Part shown: piece after piece, positions 45,387 through 56,639 of the stretch
Position numbering within the stretch: the stretch's first letter is position 1
How the letters are laid out: each line of letters opens with the position of its first letter
NCBI GenBank assembly: GCA_022315425.1
Contig: JAIUPT010000039.1
Coordinates: 806,001 to 870,000 of the forward strand
Reading direction: 5' to 3'
Length of the DNA: 64,000 nucleotides
Source: Pseudevernia furfuracea
Taxonomy: Eukaryota > Ascomycota > Lecanoromycetes > Lecanorales > Parmeliaceae
The notes under the pieces: model-generated
Told to the model about the DNA's origin: nothing
What the model saw: only the letters and a program-made list of their open reading frames with translations
Database searches by the model: none
Program-made: the position numbers and the translations under genes

Positions 45387-46495
45387 CTAATTCATGGACT
45401 CGTCTTGTTGTCCTCGAAGTCTGGCAAATTTTGTTACATAAGAACGCTCACTCAAGAAGCGTAGGGTCTTGAAGAGTAACGTGAGTATCTATGTCATCAA
45501 TACACATAGAACTCTAATCTGTCTGACTCGTCCCACAAAGGCTCATACAGGACGTTCATGGCAACGATACTCAAGATCAACCAAATTCTGTACCTATGGC
45601 TACCAAAAGCTCACAACCTGAATTGTTCACCCTCGCTGCGCTGTGGTTCCCCCAAGGGTCTCTTGTTAAGGTCGTCGGATCTCTTAAGAGTTGTTCCTTG
45701 CCCACAAAAGCTAGCAACACCACCAGCCTGCTTGAAATCTTCAGCACAAGCCTCCTCTCCCCTGTCGTCTCAGCCATCAGCTCTCTGCACAAAGAGCATC
45801 GTCTTCACACCTCTTGCAGGATTGCCTGCCATGTCCACTGTCCGGGATCCTTCGTGCTGGTTTCCTACTCAAAAAGCGCATACTGATGGATCTGACGGAG
45901 CCCACGCTCGTGGTTTTCTTGAAGCTCCAGAAAATGCTGGCGATGTTGGCGATGTATATACCCTCGGTATTGGATGATTGCATTACAGCGAGAAGAGCAT
46001 AGTTCGTTTCGAGAGGTGATGCTTGGTGTTGCGGACGGTGAACGATTATAGATGATGGAAGTCTACTTATGTTTCAGAGAACAACGAAGACACTCTTCGC
46101 CTCTAGCAAGCGTTGGTTTCAGGGATGCATGATCAACTACCCGACACTTGGCTCGCATTCCTTCCACGCCAAGATATGCATCTTACATGCGGCGGTTTCG
46201 AATGTTTTCTCGTTCTGAAGCTTCCTAACGTGTTATCGAACATCAAGGCATGGAATTTTATCACTGTTCTACCAAGGGTTTTCATTTCCAGCACGCGCTA
46301 TTTACCAAGTCCCTAAGCCATCAATCCACAATATCCAACAGAATCGGTGCTCCCTGTCATCCTCAAATCTCCATGCCAGCAATATCCGACCCTAAGCAAA
46401 ATCTTTCGCCCCCGGGTCATCTTCAAACCTCTGGTATTCTTCCAACCCAAGCCAAAATCTCAAACCCAAGCCAAAACCTCAACGACAACGGCGTC
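45387..46495. other. intergenic region, unresolved frames
   Basis: Between 45558 and 46002 three plus-strand frames overlap; one (45596-45886) reads MATKSSQPELFTLAALWFPQ and another (45814-46002) has a hydrophobic tail. A small spliced gene is possible but I cannot find convincing splice sites. No family recognised. Confidence 0.35.
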
Positions 46496-46951
46496 TCAAA
46501 ACCCCCATCCATACCCACGACCTCCTCTACGAGTAAACCATTGAAGACGCCAGTCAAAAGCCAGTCCATGGGAGACGCCTTTGTCTCCATCGTGTGTATT
46601 TGAAGATGCCGCATCCTCGGATCCTGCGACCCGTTGCCCAGGCTCAGCCGCCGCCTCAGGGGACCTAGATGGACGCTCCAGCTCGAGCATGCGTTTGCGG
46701 TGCTCATACGCTCCATCGTTGAGTGCCTTTTGACGGGCAACGGCCGCCTCGTGGATGGAATTGTGCACGAGATCCAGCAGGAACCTGCGATGCGCGCGTT
46801 CTTGGGTGTGGACCAGCGCAATGTGCTTGCGCTCTTGGAGCTGGGTTTTGACGAGGTCCTTGCGCTGCTGCTCTTGGGTTTGGCCGATGCGGACGAGGTC
46901 GTCGTTGTGACGAGCGTCGAGGCGGAGTTTCTCTTCTGCGGCGTCGTCCAT
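46496..46951 (-). CDS. small coiled-coil protein, orphan
   Basis: A 151-residue frame beginning MDDAAEEKLRLDARHNDDLV. Residues 1-90 are an almost uninterrupted charged helix rich in Gln, Arg, Glu and His (IGQTQEQQRKDLVKTQLQER), with heptad-like spacing of Leu/Ile/Val, so a coiled coil is likely. The last 55 residues are Gly/Arg/Trp-rich and may be wrong if an intron is present. The pattern HxDxLxRxxQTxxQQ is shared with the plus-strand gene at 49499. Unknown function. Confidence 0.5.
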   Translation of the reverse strand: MDDAAEEKLRLDARHNDDLVRIGQTQEQQRKDLVKTQLQERKHIALVHTQERAHRRFLLDLVHNSIHEAAVARQKALNDGAYEHRKRMLELERPSRSPEAAAEPGQRVAGSEDAASSNTHDGDKGVSHGLAFDWRLQWFTRRGGRGYGWGF

Positions 46952-47601
46952 TGCTGTTGTGTGCCTTGTGGTTTTATTATTGGGGGGGTGGAGGATGCGG
47001 GGGGTGGATGTTGATGAGGAGGGAAGAGAGTGGTGGATGTTGATGAAGATGAAAAATGGTGGTGGATGTTGAGTGTTTATGAAGGGAAGGGAGTGGATCT
47101 AGCATCTTCTAGGGGGTGCGTACATGCATGTTGGGATAGAGGGATGTAAGTCAACAAAGGACGTGGGGAAATTTCTAGGTACCTGCAGTCAAGAGCCAGG
47201 CTGCAACCCAGAAGGGCGTGATTCCGAGCAAACTCAGCATAATGGGACAAGGGGACATGCACCAATCAACGATGCAACGATGTTGTATTTGAGAAATGGT
47301 TCCGCGTAATAGCAACAGGGTTTCAATCCTCCGCGCCGATTCTTCTTCCGCTGTCTGTGATGGAACAATGAGAATCTCCTGCATGATACAGACTCGCTTG
47401 GATTCAAATGGACAAGCGAGATAAAACGAAAGTGTTTGCTCGAAACGGAGTAGGGTGAGAAGTATTTTCAGCCCGTGTACACGGGCGCAGAGTTTGCAGG
47501 AATGGCGTGAGCTAGTTTCTGGTCCTTTTAGTTTTAGAGATGAGTGTCTTCGACTTGCGTACTACGGCGGACCAGTCCCATTCTACCCTTCGACTGTTCT
47601 C

Positions 47602-47621
47602 GCATTGCATTGCATTGCATT
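47602..47621. repeat. (GCATT)n microsatellite
   Basis: Four uninterrupted GCATT units. Confidence 0.85.
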
Positions 47622-47870
47622 GATTCTCAGAGGGCCGATATTGATCGACGTTTGATTGCCTCTGGAACAGTGATGTTCAGTGTCTCCTGAGCTCGGAGGT
47701 CACTGTTCAAGCGGCGGGCTATCGTGGATTGAGAGTGCGTTGAAGTAGTCACCCTGGTGTTCATGTCGTTGATCGGTCACGCAAAAAGTTTTTTTTTGTT
47801 CGCCATGAGTGCAAGCTTGTTTGTAGCCTTCCGGTATTGAATGGTGCTGGCTATCTATCCCGCGCCGGCG

Positions 47871-47889
47871 CGGGGGGGGGGGGGGGGGG
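47871..47889. repeat. run of 19 G after GCGCCGGCGC palindrome
   Basis: A homopolymer of G immediately follows the palindrome GCGCCGGCGC. Length may be affected by sequencing error. Confidence 0.8.
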
Positions 47890-48610
47890 AGCTTGGAATA
47901 GGGGACGCTTCCTAGGACTGAGTTGCTGCTTTTCTTCTGTTCGACAGCTGCTCATGCCCAGTGTAGGGCTATCGTTCAGATAGAATATAAAACGAAGCGC
48001 TGTTCGCAAGGACGCCGTGAGTCTTGATGGTGTTGCTCTTCGGTATCGAGACAGTCACGCTCTCTGCGTTTGCCCTTTCGGTTTCGCAATTCGCGTGATA
48101 ATCTGTTATTGGAGCAAGTAGGCCAATTGTTGAGGTTCTTTGACTGGCTGTTGAAAGTTTAGGCACCACGACGACAATCCCTCCATGGGGATTTCGAGAC
48201 ATGTCATCAATAGAATATTTGGGCCCCCGAGATGTAGAGTATTGCACTTAGCATAATTCAGTTATACCTCTGCTGTATTGTGATCAATAAAGTAAGAGCA
48301 GAGCTTTCTTTCTTTCAGTAGGTAGTGGTAGTATATAGCTACTGTAGAGAGCATGGCGCCTATAATAATAGCTTCTACTGGCTTATATCTTTCTTTCTTA
48401 TCTCGAAAATATAGAATGGGGAAGGAGAAGGACGGTCTCAGTATGATACGGTATTGCACACCAGTGGCCCTAACGCTTGCACTAACCTGTTGAGGTAACC
48501 TTGACGTATGGGGGCCCCGTAATTTGTTCCTCAACTATCATGATGGTTTCTCCTTAGATCTTGCCACAGCTGGCGCAAAAAGGATCAAGCCCACAACTAC
48601 CTCGACCGTC

Positions 48611-49222
48611 ATGGCATCTCCAAGTACGGAACAACCCAAAGATCTCACTAACGGTCAGAGCAAAGGCCATAGCCATACCAACGGCACCAAAGTCCACGGG
48701 GAAAGAAACGATGCCGCTATCCCATTCCAAGGCCAGCAGCCATACGGCATGCCGCATGATCTCGTCGTTCCCGGTATCCTAGACCTCCAAAACACCGATG
48801 AACGCTTCTGGGTGCCCCAAGCGCCGGACGTCTCCTTCCGCCCTCTCCTCATGTCAACCTCCCAAGGCTACTTTGTCAATCTCCTTCGCGTCCGCCGCTC
48901 GGGCATACTCTCTCGACACCAACATACTGGTCCCGTTATGGCCACCACGTTGAAGGGGCGTTGGCACTACTTGGAGCATGACTGGTGGGCGGAAGAGGGC
49001 GGCTTCAGCTTTGAGCCGCCAGGAGAGACACACACGCTTGAGGTTCCGGAAGGGGTCGATGAGATGGTGACGCTGTTTTTTGTGACGGGGGCTTATGTGT
49101 ATGTGGATCCACAGGGGAAGGCGGAGAAGGTGGAGGATGTGTTCAGTAAGGTGAAGCTAGCGAGGGAGCATTATGAGAAGGTCGGACTGGGGAAGGGGTT
49201 TGTGGATCAGTTCATAAGGTGA
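48611..49222 (+). CDS. cupin, 2,4'-dihydroxyacetophenone dioxygenase-like
   Basis: Predicted single-domain cupin of 203 residues. The segment from WVPQAPDVSFRPLL to FFVTGAYVYVD resembles bacterial 2,4'-dihydroxyacetophenone dioxygenase, a non-haem iron enzyme that cleaves a carbon-carbon bond. Candidate metal ligands are His103 and His105 (LSRHQHTGPV) and His141 (PPGETHTLEVP), with the surrounding GRWHYLEHDWWAEEGGFSFE strongly conserved in that family. The N-terminal 45 residues are hydrophilic and probably disordered. I chose the ATG at 48611 (context GTCATGG); the frame opens at 48524, which would add 29 residues with no conserved feature. The physiological substrate in fungi is not known. 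Confidence 0.83.
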   Translation: MASPSTEQPKDLTNGQSKGHSHTNGTKVHGERNDAAIPFQGQQPYGMPHDLVVPGILDLQNTDERFWVPQAPDVSFRPLLMSTSQGYFVNLLRVRRSGILSRHQHTGPVMATTLKGRWHYLEHDWWAEEGGFSFEPPGETHTLEVPEGVDEMVTLFFVTGAYVYVDPQGKAEKVEDVFSKVKLAREHYEKVGLGKGFVDQFIR

Positions 49223-49408
49223 TTTTTTTTGTTATTGTCCGTCCGTCTCCCATCTCTTGTCTTATCAGTTCTTATTGAGTGATTCAGATATGATTCTCGG
49301 GTAAGTCTTGACACAAGTTTCTCTCAACAATCCTTTCTGAACCAAAAATTTTTGTTGAGATGAAACTTGTGTCCACCTGCCTTGAAGCCATCCTAGAAAA
49401 CAATCATG

Positions 49409-49417
49409 TATATAAAG
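49409..49417 (+). promoter_or_regulatory. TATA box (TATATAAAG)
   Basis: TATATAAAG lies 82-90 bases before the ATG at 49499. The frame can be opened at an ATG (49406) that sits directly against this box, so that earlier ATG is very unlikely to be in the mRNA. Confidence 0.6.
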
Positions 49418-49498
49418 AGAGAATTTTTCCTACCTGCTTTTCCATCATCATTCCCACGACATCAACTCGTGCAATCTCTCATACCACAACCCGCAACA

Positions 49499-50002
49499 AT
49501 GGACTTCACCTTCACGCCCACCACCCAACCCACCACCAACCCCCCCAACCCTCCCTTAACCTCCCGAACCCCCCTCATGGACCCCGACCTCGCCCACCGC
49601 ATCTCCACCGACAACATCCTCCACGACCACCACCTCTCCCGTCTCGCCCAAACCCGCCAACAGGAATACACCCACCGCCACCGCCTCCTCCAGCTCGAAC
49701 ACTCCCTCAGACAGCAAGCGCGAACCGCCTTCTACGACCAGGAGCTCCAGTACCGCCGCGGCGTGCTCGAGCAACAGCACGATCTGGCCCTGGCCGCGCA
49801 ATCGGCGCTGCAGACGCAGGAGTTCCTGCACCGCAGACGGGTGCTGATGGAGGAGATTGCGCTGAGGGCTGGGGAGAGGGGGACGGAGTTGGAGCGGAGC
49901 TGGAAGACGATGGAGCGGGGGAGGGAAGGGGGCGGGATGGGGATGGGGGTAGGGGGAGGGGGAAAGGCCGTGGAGAATGGGGGTGGGAGGGGCACGGTGT
50001 GA
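49499..50002 (+). CDS. small coiled-coil protein, orphan
   Basis: A 167-residue single-exon protein. The first 35 residues are Pro/Thr-rich (MDFTFTPTTQPTTNPPNPPL). Residues about 40-125 form a Gln/Arg/His/Leu-rich helix (LARTRQQEYTHRHR-like pattern: LAQTRQQEYTHRHRLLQLEH) predicted to be a coiled coil. The tail is Gly-rich (GGGMGMGVGGGGKAV). It resembles the minus-strand gene at 46.5-47.0 kb in composition and in the HxxxLxRxxQTxxQQ motif. No known domain. The start is chosen because a TATA box lies just upstream. Confidence 0.6.
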   Translation: MDFTFTPTTQPTTNPPNPPLTSRTPLMDPDLAHRISTDNILHDHHLSRLAQTRQQEYTHRHRLLQLEHSLRQQARTAFYDQELQYRRGVLEQQHDLALAAQSALQTQEFLHRRRVLMEEIALRAGERGTELERSWKTMERGREGGGMGMGVGGGGKAVENGGGRGTV

Positions 50003-51485
50003 ATTGGAGCGAGAGTGAAATGGTGACTGACTGGGCTGGGAGTATGGATGGGAAAAGGGGGGAAATGCATCACGGGGATGGACAGAAGGAGGAGGGCATG
50101 GTGACAGTGGGGTGGGGGGGGGCTTTTTGAATACTGCTTGCTGATGGCGTTGAACGGTTCACGAAATATGCAAGTCTTTTTTTTTGCGCGCGGAAACGCC
50201 GCTTGTTCTATGCGCCTAGGGTCTACGATGGGAAGGTTCACGAGCTCAGTGGGGAAGTGTATACGCATGGAGCTGTTTACAACGGTGAGTGAAGCGTTCA
50301 CGTTCCGGAGCGAGAACTGAAGGCAGGAGTTCTGGATCGACTGAAACGAGGAGAGATCCTGGCGGTGTCTGGTAACCTGTCGATGAAAAGGAGCAACTCC
50401 CTGAAGGCCATGTTTTTTTTTCCGCTCGATTCCAAGCGATTTGATTTGATTTGATTTGGATCAATGGGCATTGGCCCTTGGCTCTTGCAAGCCGAAAAGA
50501 AAAGCAAAATGTCAACGCCGGGTCGGACTAAAGACCTGCAAAAGATCCCCCCAAAAAACAAATATGTTGGATGGAGGTCAGTCTCGCCTAATCCCGTAGG
50601 AAGATCGGATACGGATCAACGAAAGGTCTCCGGCACACCAATACAGCTCATAGCATGTACTATTGCGGATCTGGTGGAATCCTTGCGCTATCTGTTGAGC
50701 TAACGGTGGACTATCCATCTGTGATTAACTGTTACTATTTTCATCTACATGTTTTAGTGAGTATTCACTCCTCTTTTCCCAATACCACATAGAACTTTTG
50801 GCACATCGGGTAGGAGACACTTCATCCACAGAATAATGTACTGTTATACATATATCCTAGTTTTGCGTTGTACCTGATTTTTTCGTCGTTGGGGCGCAAG
50901 GTTCCATCTTCGTTGCTTCGTCGTGACTGGCAGGTTGCATATCATGATTTCTGCTTAGTGTAAGCATAATCATTAGATGCGGTTGAAGTTAAACAGTCTT
51001 CATTCCCGTTATGGATTCATCTCCGTCCAAACTTTCGCGAAGGATAAAGCAAGAAGCAGCGCTGATAGCTTCATCATATCAGGCACATACATATGCATGG
51101 ATTTCATGCCTGTCTAGATCCAGATATCACAATTATCATCTGACGTTCTCTTTACAACGATGGATATATCTGTCGGCAAGCAAAGCTTTTATGATACTCC
51201 CCTTTTTCAAAAATGAAGCCATTGCCAATCTTATAGCATTCATATTAATTTTATTACTCATGCAAGCCGTCGCAACAAAAACGCCAGGAATTGCCGCTTG
51301 CCGAAACGCCTTAACAGGGTATCGTACTAGCCATTCGCCGCCAACATTTGATGCACAGAAGATCAGTCACTGTCGTCCACAGTGAGAAGGCGAGGTTGTC
51401 GGCGCAACATGCAAGCAATATCTTGAATGAGTGACTTGGCCGTTCCTCGCGGAACTTCGTAATATCCGGTCGGCAATAGGTTCTT
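50003..51485. other. intergenic region
   Basis: G-rich at its start, with a TTTGA pentanucleotide tract at about 50438-50458. The frames at 50464-50703 and 51011-51385 have no protein character. The far end should be the 3' region of the patatin gene. Confidence 0.5.
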
Positions 51486-53573
51486 TCACGGTTTTGTTTC
51501 ATCTGGAAAGCGCTTACACTCGTCCAGGAAAGACTCGAGAACGTTGCATTTCGAAGTGTGGAATTCCTGTATGTGACGTCGAAGCGCCTGCCGGTCCTCA
51601 TACTTCTTGTCTTTGCCGTCGGGGCAGGTAGTCACACCGCAAGCATATTCAACACCGTAGCAGAACCTCTCCCAACGGTCGATATGAGCATGGCTGCTTC
51701 GAGCCCTTCGGACGTTGACCAGCTGCCTCGCAGAAGCGGATATCTGCTGTCGCCCGTCTGGGGAATCAAGGTAATCCTGGGTCTTAGTCCGGATTAGCTC
51801 GAGAGTTTTGCAGCCTTTTTTGCCTTTCCAGGCGTCGAGCTTCATTTTACCGATGCCGTGTTCTACATTGAGACGGAAATACTCGGCAAAGGTCCTTGTA
51901 GTATCTAAAATCGTATGGTGAGTTGCTTCAGACTGGGTGGCCCATTTGGCAGCCGTATTAGCGTAGGACATATAGAGCCCGTAACCAGCCGAAGGATTCG
52001 GGTCCGCCTCAAGATTCTTGCCCGTACCGATACTAACTAAGATCTGTACCGCTCGCGGATTGTTGTTGCTCAACTGCTTCACCGACCTGTAGGCTTCTTC
52101 TGTAGGATTGTTTGCCCCAAAGCCGCCTAGGAATCTGTGAGCCAGAATCTCTGACTCGACGCAACACTAAAAAAAATTCGTATTTTGGTAGTAGACAGAG
52201 GAAAATTGCGGCAACGACATACCATCGATGTACTCGGATTTTTCATCCTCTTCTTCCAATCTTACGGTCTTAAAATAGAAAGGGGCAGCTGATGTTGCGC
52301 GGCCGACTTGCCAAATTTGATAGTTGTCTGGTGTTCCAGGATTTCGTTCTAATATACGTTCGAATATATCATCCTGGGTGCTTCTCGGATGATGATACGA
52401 GCGGAACAGGTGTGGAAAGCGGGTACCAGTAATGTTCAGCTTCTGCCAGGCTATGACAATCCTAATCGAATATCAGTACATTGAATGAAAGGAGCCCGAT
52501 GGTAAAGCAAGAAAAGACAGGTACACAACTTGGACGCTCGCATCCTGAAAAGCACAAGACTGTTAGAGAGAGGCATGCGGCATAGTACAAGATCAAAACA
52601 GGTTACTCACGTACGGCACATGTCTTCATTGGGTTGGCGGAATGCTGTACTATTATAACCTTTTGGGCTGCGCTGTTTGACGATTTCTTTGATGATCTTC
52701 TCAAGACGTAGGTGGTCGTATTTGTCTCGGGGAATCCATGGCGGCTTCCGAATATGAAATTGTCTTGGATGTCCGAAAACGTGATCTGCTAGGTTCTCAT
52801 ATGCATCGAGACACTCATCTACGGTCATTTGGAGACGACCGAGCATAATCGCAATAAGCCTTGGTCTTGTCAGCGGAGTAAGGGCTGGCACCCGACCATT
52901 TGGCTTACCCTCCGGTTGAAGTGCCTGCTATATAGTCGAAATAGTGGGCTGGAAGAAAAAGAGACGAAGCATGTGTAGGTGGGAATACGGGACCCTGCTT
53001 CTGCTCCGGGCTTTGGTCTTTTCGTAGTGTATCTGCCCGACTCTGCTGCATGTGAACAGGCCTACGCAATCGCGGCTGCAACGGGTGTACGCTACTGTGA
53101 GCTTGCGAGTCGGTCTGTTCCAGAGTGGCTATTTCCATGATGAGGGCCTTCAGTATCAACAAGCTGGAATAGCCTCTGACTCCGCCGCCATCTGATTATC
53201 CACTCAGTGAGTCATATCCTCCCTCAGTAGTCACAGTTCACGTACCAAGAGTCAGCAAAGTTTTCCTTGACCACGGGCTCTCCCCACTAGATCCACCAGA
53301 GCTATGGGTCGCTACCGTATGCTCTGACCCCTGCCCCTCCTCACTTGTAGCTGCTGACGAATTCGAGTTCGCGACAGAAGTAGGCCCTTGCGTTGTTGCC
53401 TTGCCTGCTTCGTGGGAAGACCCTATAGATTCGTCGCGGTGCTGAGGTTGCCGTCCACGGGTAGTGTGCCATCGCGCAGCTGTCAGTAGTCCAGGTGATT
53501 GCACGATCGTGTTTTCGCTGGCGGCGCGTGTGTCTCCTGATGGTGCAGAACGTGACCGTTGAGGGGACGACAT
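51486..53573 (-). CDS. patatin-like phospholipase with C-terminal C2H2-like finger
   Basis: Predicted lipid acyl hydrolase of 579 residues. Exons: 53246-53573, 52909-53191, 52611-52859, 52223-52461 and 51486-52126. The N-terminal 100 residues are Ser/Thr/Gln-rich and disordered. The patatin core shows the oxyanion-hole motif LDGGGVRGYSS (Asp110), the nucleophile elbow GTSTGG with Ser201, and DGGFGANNP with the catalytic Asp366, so the Ser-Asp dyad is intact. IWQVGRATSAAPFYF is also typical. Near the end CGVTTCPDG..ALRRHIQEFH resembles a C2H2 finger with a long loop. Such patatin domains occur in fungi alone or as effector domains of STAND receptors; here no NTPase domain follows. The ATG at 53573 is the first in the exon. 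Confidence 0.87.
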
Positions 53574-54505
53574 CCGGTCGCGCAAAACAGGTGAGCTGCT
53601 TTTTTTCGGGGATTTTCATCCCACACGGCACCCTAGACATGTCTAAAAAATCCAAAGGACCAACAGGCTGTCAAAGCACGGGCCTGTACCGCGAGTCCTT
53701 GGTAGGTTCGCAGTGTGCGTGAGTGCGGCTCAGCGGAAGACCGCAGGCTCGGAACCTTGCAAAAAGTCAAGGTCAACTCGTCGCATAGCACAGCGAGGGG
53801 ATCTGCGACTTTCCTCAGATATGTCCATATAAGTTCTAGGATCAGATGATGGCTGGTGCCGAGCTCTAGAGGATGTCCGTGCGACGACGGAAAGATCACT
53901 GATTCGTTGAGATTGGCGCGCTGAGAGGGTTGCAGCGCCCCTGCGTATATATTTGGTTACACATGCGCGACATCAGCCTATCAGTCAGCCTTCCTAAAAG
54001 GACTGCGAGATCCTCGTAAAGAGTAGAAGTTAGCGAAGTCAGAAAAGGTGGTGTAGTGGCATCAAAAATTATTGGCGCACCTTAAGCGAATGGCTCACTA
54101 AAGGCTGAATGTGCGACTATCACGTGCAATAAAAGAACAGCTCCACCCCCGAATAGCTATGGCAGTCAATCTAGAACGTGCTGCGGCTGATACAAGGGAT
54201 GGCATTTTCTGCGCCTCAGGCAGGTCTTGATGGTGTACAAGGCGTAGGGTTTCAACTATCCTTCTCATCAATAGGCACCCAATTGACACGACCCTAAGAA
54301 CCGTATCATCCACGCCACGCTCAAAGTTCTGTTGATATTGGTCATGTCAGCTGCTTCATTTGTCTGGCCGAGTTCTCGCTCCTTACAATTGCCTACATAT
54401 ATACAATTGCGTCTGATTTCAGCCTCACCGGCAATCTCAGCTTTCTGAATCCTCTGAACTCAAACCTCGTGCTCCAGGACTTCGGCATTTTCGTTATAAG
54501 ATCCA
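53574..54505. other. divergent intergenic region
   Basis: Lies between the patatin gene (minus) and the orphan gene (plus). A minus-strand frame at 53633-53899 has a protein-like segment (GTSHHLILELIWTYLRKVAD) and could be a remnant or an unrecognised upstream exon; I cannot join it to the patatin gene. Confidence 0.4.
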
Positions 54506-54951
54506 ATGGGCTTGCCTAATGAAGAAAATCTAGGACAGGAACTCTCCACAGAGCACCGCACAAGTGGCGGGGACCACAAGCCGCAGGCTATTGTATATGA
54601 CCCATCACTGGACGAATTTAACATTGTCGAGTGCGAAAAGCTTGACGGTGAGTAACTGACCCTTGCCACAGGAAAGCTGCTAACTTTATAGCCATCCGCA
54701 ACAGTTTCCCAGTCGATCTTCCTCGTTGGCGCAACAAAGTTGATATATACATGGATCCGAAGAACAGGTCAGGATTTGTGGCCACGGTACAATTGGATCG
54801 TCTTGGGCGCGCAAGGAATTGGCAGCGTCGGTTCCGCCACAACTATATGGTTCTACATGTCAAAGGCTCAAAGCCTGGAACAGCTTCACGGCCGTCCTCG
54901 AGCTCATCCACCTCCACACCTGTCGTGAGGCATGATGATCACAGGGGTTGA
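54506..54951 (+). CDS. small orphan protein, intact member of a duplicated family
   Basis: Two exons, 54506-54647 and 54692-54951, with a very short 44-nt intron (GTGAGT..TAG, branch GCTAAC), 133 residues. Exon 1 encodes an acidic N-terminus (MGLPNEENLGQELSTEHR). Exon 2 encodes a basic segment: SFPVDLPRWRNKVDIYMD, then GFVATVQLDRLG, NWQRRFRHNYMVLHVKG. The tail is Ser/Thr-rich. A decayed copy lies at 34160-34455 in this window. No known domain; the mixture of basic and aromatic residues would fit nucleic-acid or membrane binding, but that is speculation. The optimal splice sites and the conservation of the pattern between copies support a real gene. Confidence 0.65.
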
Positions 54952-56639
54952 AACAGTTATACGTGTGGATCATCATGACCGTCTTATAATGCAGAATCTC
55001 TTCATTTGGATCACGTCATCCCACGAGCCTTTTTCGTCACTTGTGCCACAGACTCCAGGACTGCATCTCTTCCGTGAACTTTGATATACGCTCTTGGTGA
55101 GACCCATTCTTGAACCTTACTCCTGCTGCGTTTCCTTTCATAGGACACTCTGTGCTTATTTTTCCCTTGGGTCTTCTCGGATACCGGAATCTGCAATGCG
55201 GCATCCATGGGCCTCATACCCCATGTATATCTGGCAAACACATCCTGAGGTATCAAATGGCTTTTTTGTAAACAGGCCATAATTTCGAAATGAGAAGATA
55301 TTTCATGTTGTGCACGTTGCCAAAATTGTATTGAATGTGAGATAGTCAAAAAGCAGCTAGTTGTAAACAAATGAGGATACAAATACTTGCGGGCGTTCCT
55401 ACACCATCTGACAATCCACGACTAGAAAATCAGAACCGGGGTCACAGAATTTTGCACTTTCAATAAAGTCACATTTGAAACTGCAGTAGACACAGTGGCA
55501 GTAGGCTATCCAGTAACGCAAGTGTAACTGAGATAAATCGACAAATGGTCATCACGATCTAAAACCGAACATTCAAGGCTAAGATAGCACACGTAGAGGC
55601 AAATAGTTCGCAGTACAAGCGATGTACCTTCAGACATGCTGCTTGTGAAAAGGTAGCCTAGGTGTCTATCAGGGAGAAGGCGGTGTATGTCAGCGTGAAG
55701 GCTTGACTCTCGATGGACTCCTACGGAGTATGCTGCCTAGCTTCCAGTCATGAGACTGAGTGGGTCGTAGGCTGACATTAGGGGATAGAAGGCTATGTAG
55801 ACGCGACAATTTCGCAGCGGCCACCTAATCTCCTGTACAGATGTGGGTAATTCTCCGAATCAGAAGATTTACCTCGAAGTTTGGACGGGAAGAGGTTGAA
55901 GAAAGGTTTGTTGGCAAAGGACGCTAGCATCAGGCACTAGTTTGGGTGTGGCAATACCAAAGGTGCACCGTCCTTGACCGAGGTTATGAGCAGAGATATC
56001 TCCTTACAACTCGCGATTGAATTAAACAACTATACTATATCATGCATCAAATCCCGCCTCTCAAGTTGCATGAGCGCGGCTGCCCAACGTAGGGATGAAG
56101 CAGCCGCTTGGCCCCCAAGGTACGCTAAGCTAATTGGGCCGCAACATGCTCCCAACGATTGGAGACCCAAATTGTGTCTATCTCTATGGAGGTACAAGAT
56201 TTTCACCACAAATAAGGGTTTAACGGGTCTAAGTCGTAGGGAACGGGAGCCGAAATCACCATATGGAAGCCAATTGGTTTGGAGAAGCTACCAATCATCC
56301 ATAGCCTCGTCTCTGAATAGGCCTCTGAAGGAACAAATGGTACCAGGCAGTAGTGAGGACTACCCCTTAGTACGACGCACTCTCTGCTGTGAGCGCAGAC
56401 ACTAAATGTCTTGAAATTGAACAATCTTGATTCTTCGTTATGCAAATGATCTCCGCTCAGTATTTCGCGAAAAGCACAGCAAAATTCCCATCGACAGCTT
56501 CATCACATCAGTCACACGCTCTAGCAGAGTTTCGGTTCTTTTGTTGCAGCACCCTTCTGAGTTAAAAGATCTCGATATTCCTGTAAAGGTAGATTTACAA
56601 GAACAGGCTATCTCACAGGCTATCTCACAGGCTATCTCA
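54952..56639. other. intergenic region
   Basis: A minus-strand frame at 55011-55382 ends in a basic segment (VSPRAYIKVHGRDAVLESVA) but is not recognisable. Nothing else organised except a 12-bp triplet repeat near 56604. Confidence 0.45.
56604..56639. repeat. 12-bp tandem repeat, 3 copies
   Basis: Three perfect copies of CAGGCTATCTCA just beyond the stop codon of the phosphatase gene. Confidence 0.9.

Larger units (their letters stand above)
46952..48610. other. intergenic region
   Basis: Contains a GGTGGATGTTGATGA-type repeat near 47001-47065, a GCATT pentanucleotide tract and a run of 19 G. No gene supported. The end carries the promoter and leader of the cupin gene. Confidence 0.55.

Noticed and set aside
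47301..47330. tRNA-like GGTTTCAATCC word
   Set aside because: It does not match the B box (GGTTCRANNCC) and no A box or acceptor stem is found. No other tRNA candidate was seen in the window.
49406..49498. Upstream in-frame start for the 49.5-kb gene
   Set aside because: That ATG abuts a TATATAAAG box and is unlikely to be transcribed; the start at 49499 was used.
52462..52610. Extra 17-nt exon in the patatin gene
   Set aside because: A micro-exon ending AAGTT can be drawn and keeps the frame, but skipping it gives CRTIVIAWQKL, which fits the family better, and no other gene feature needs it.
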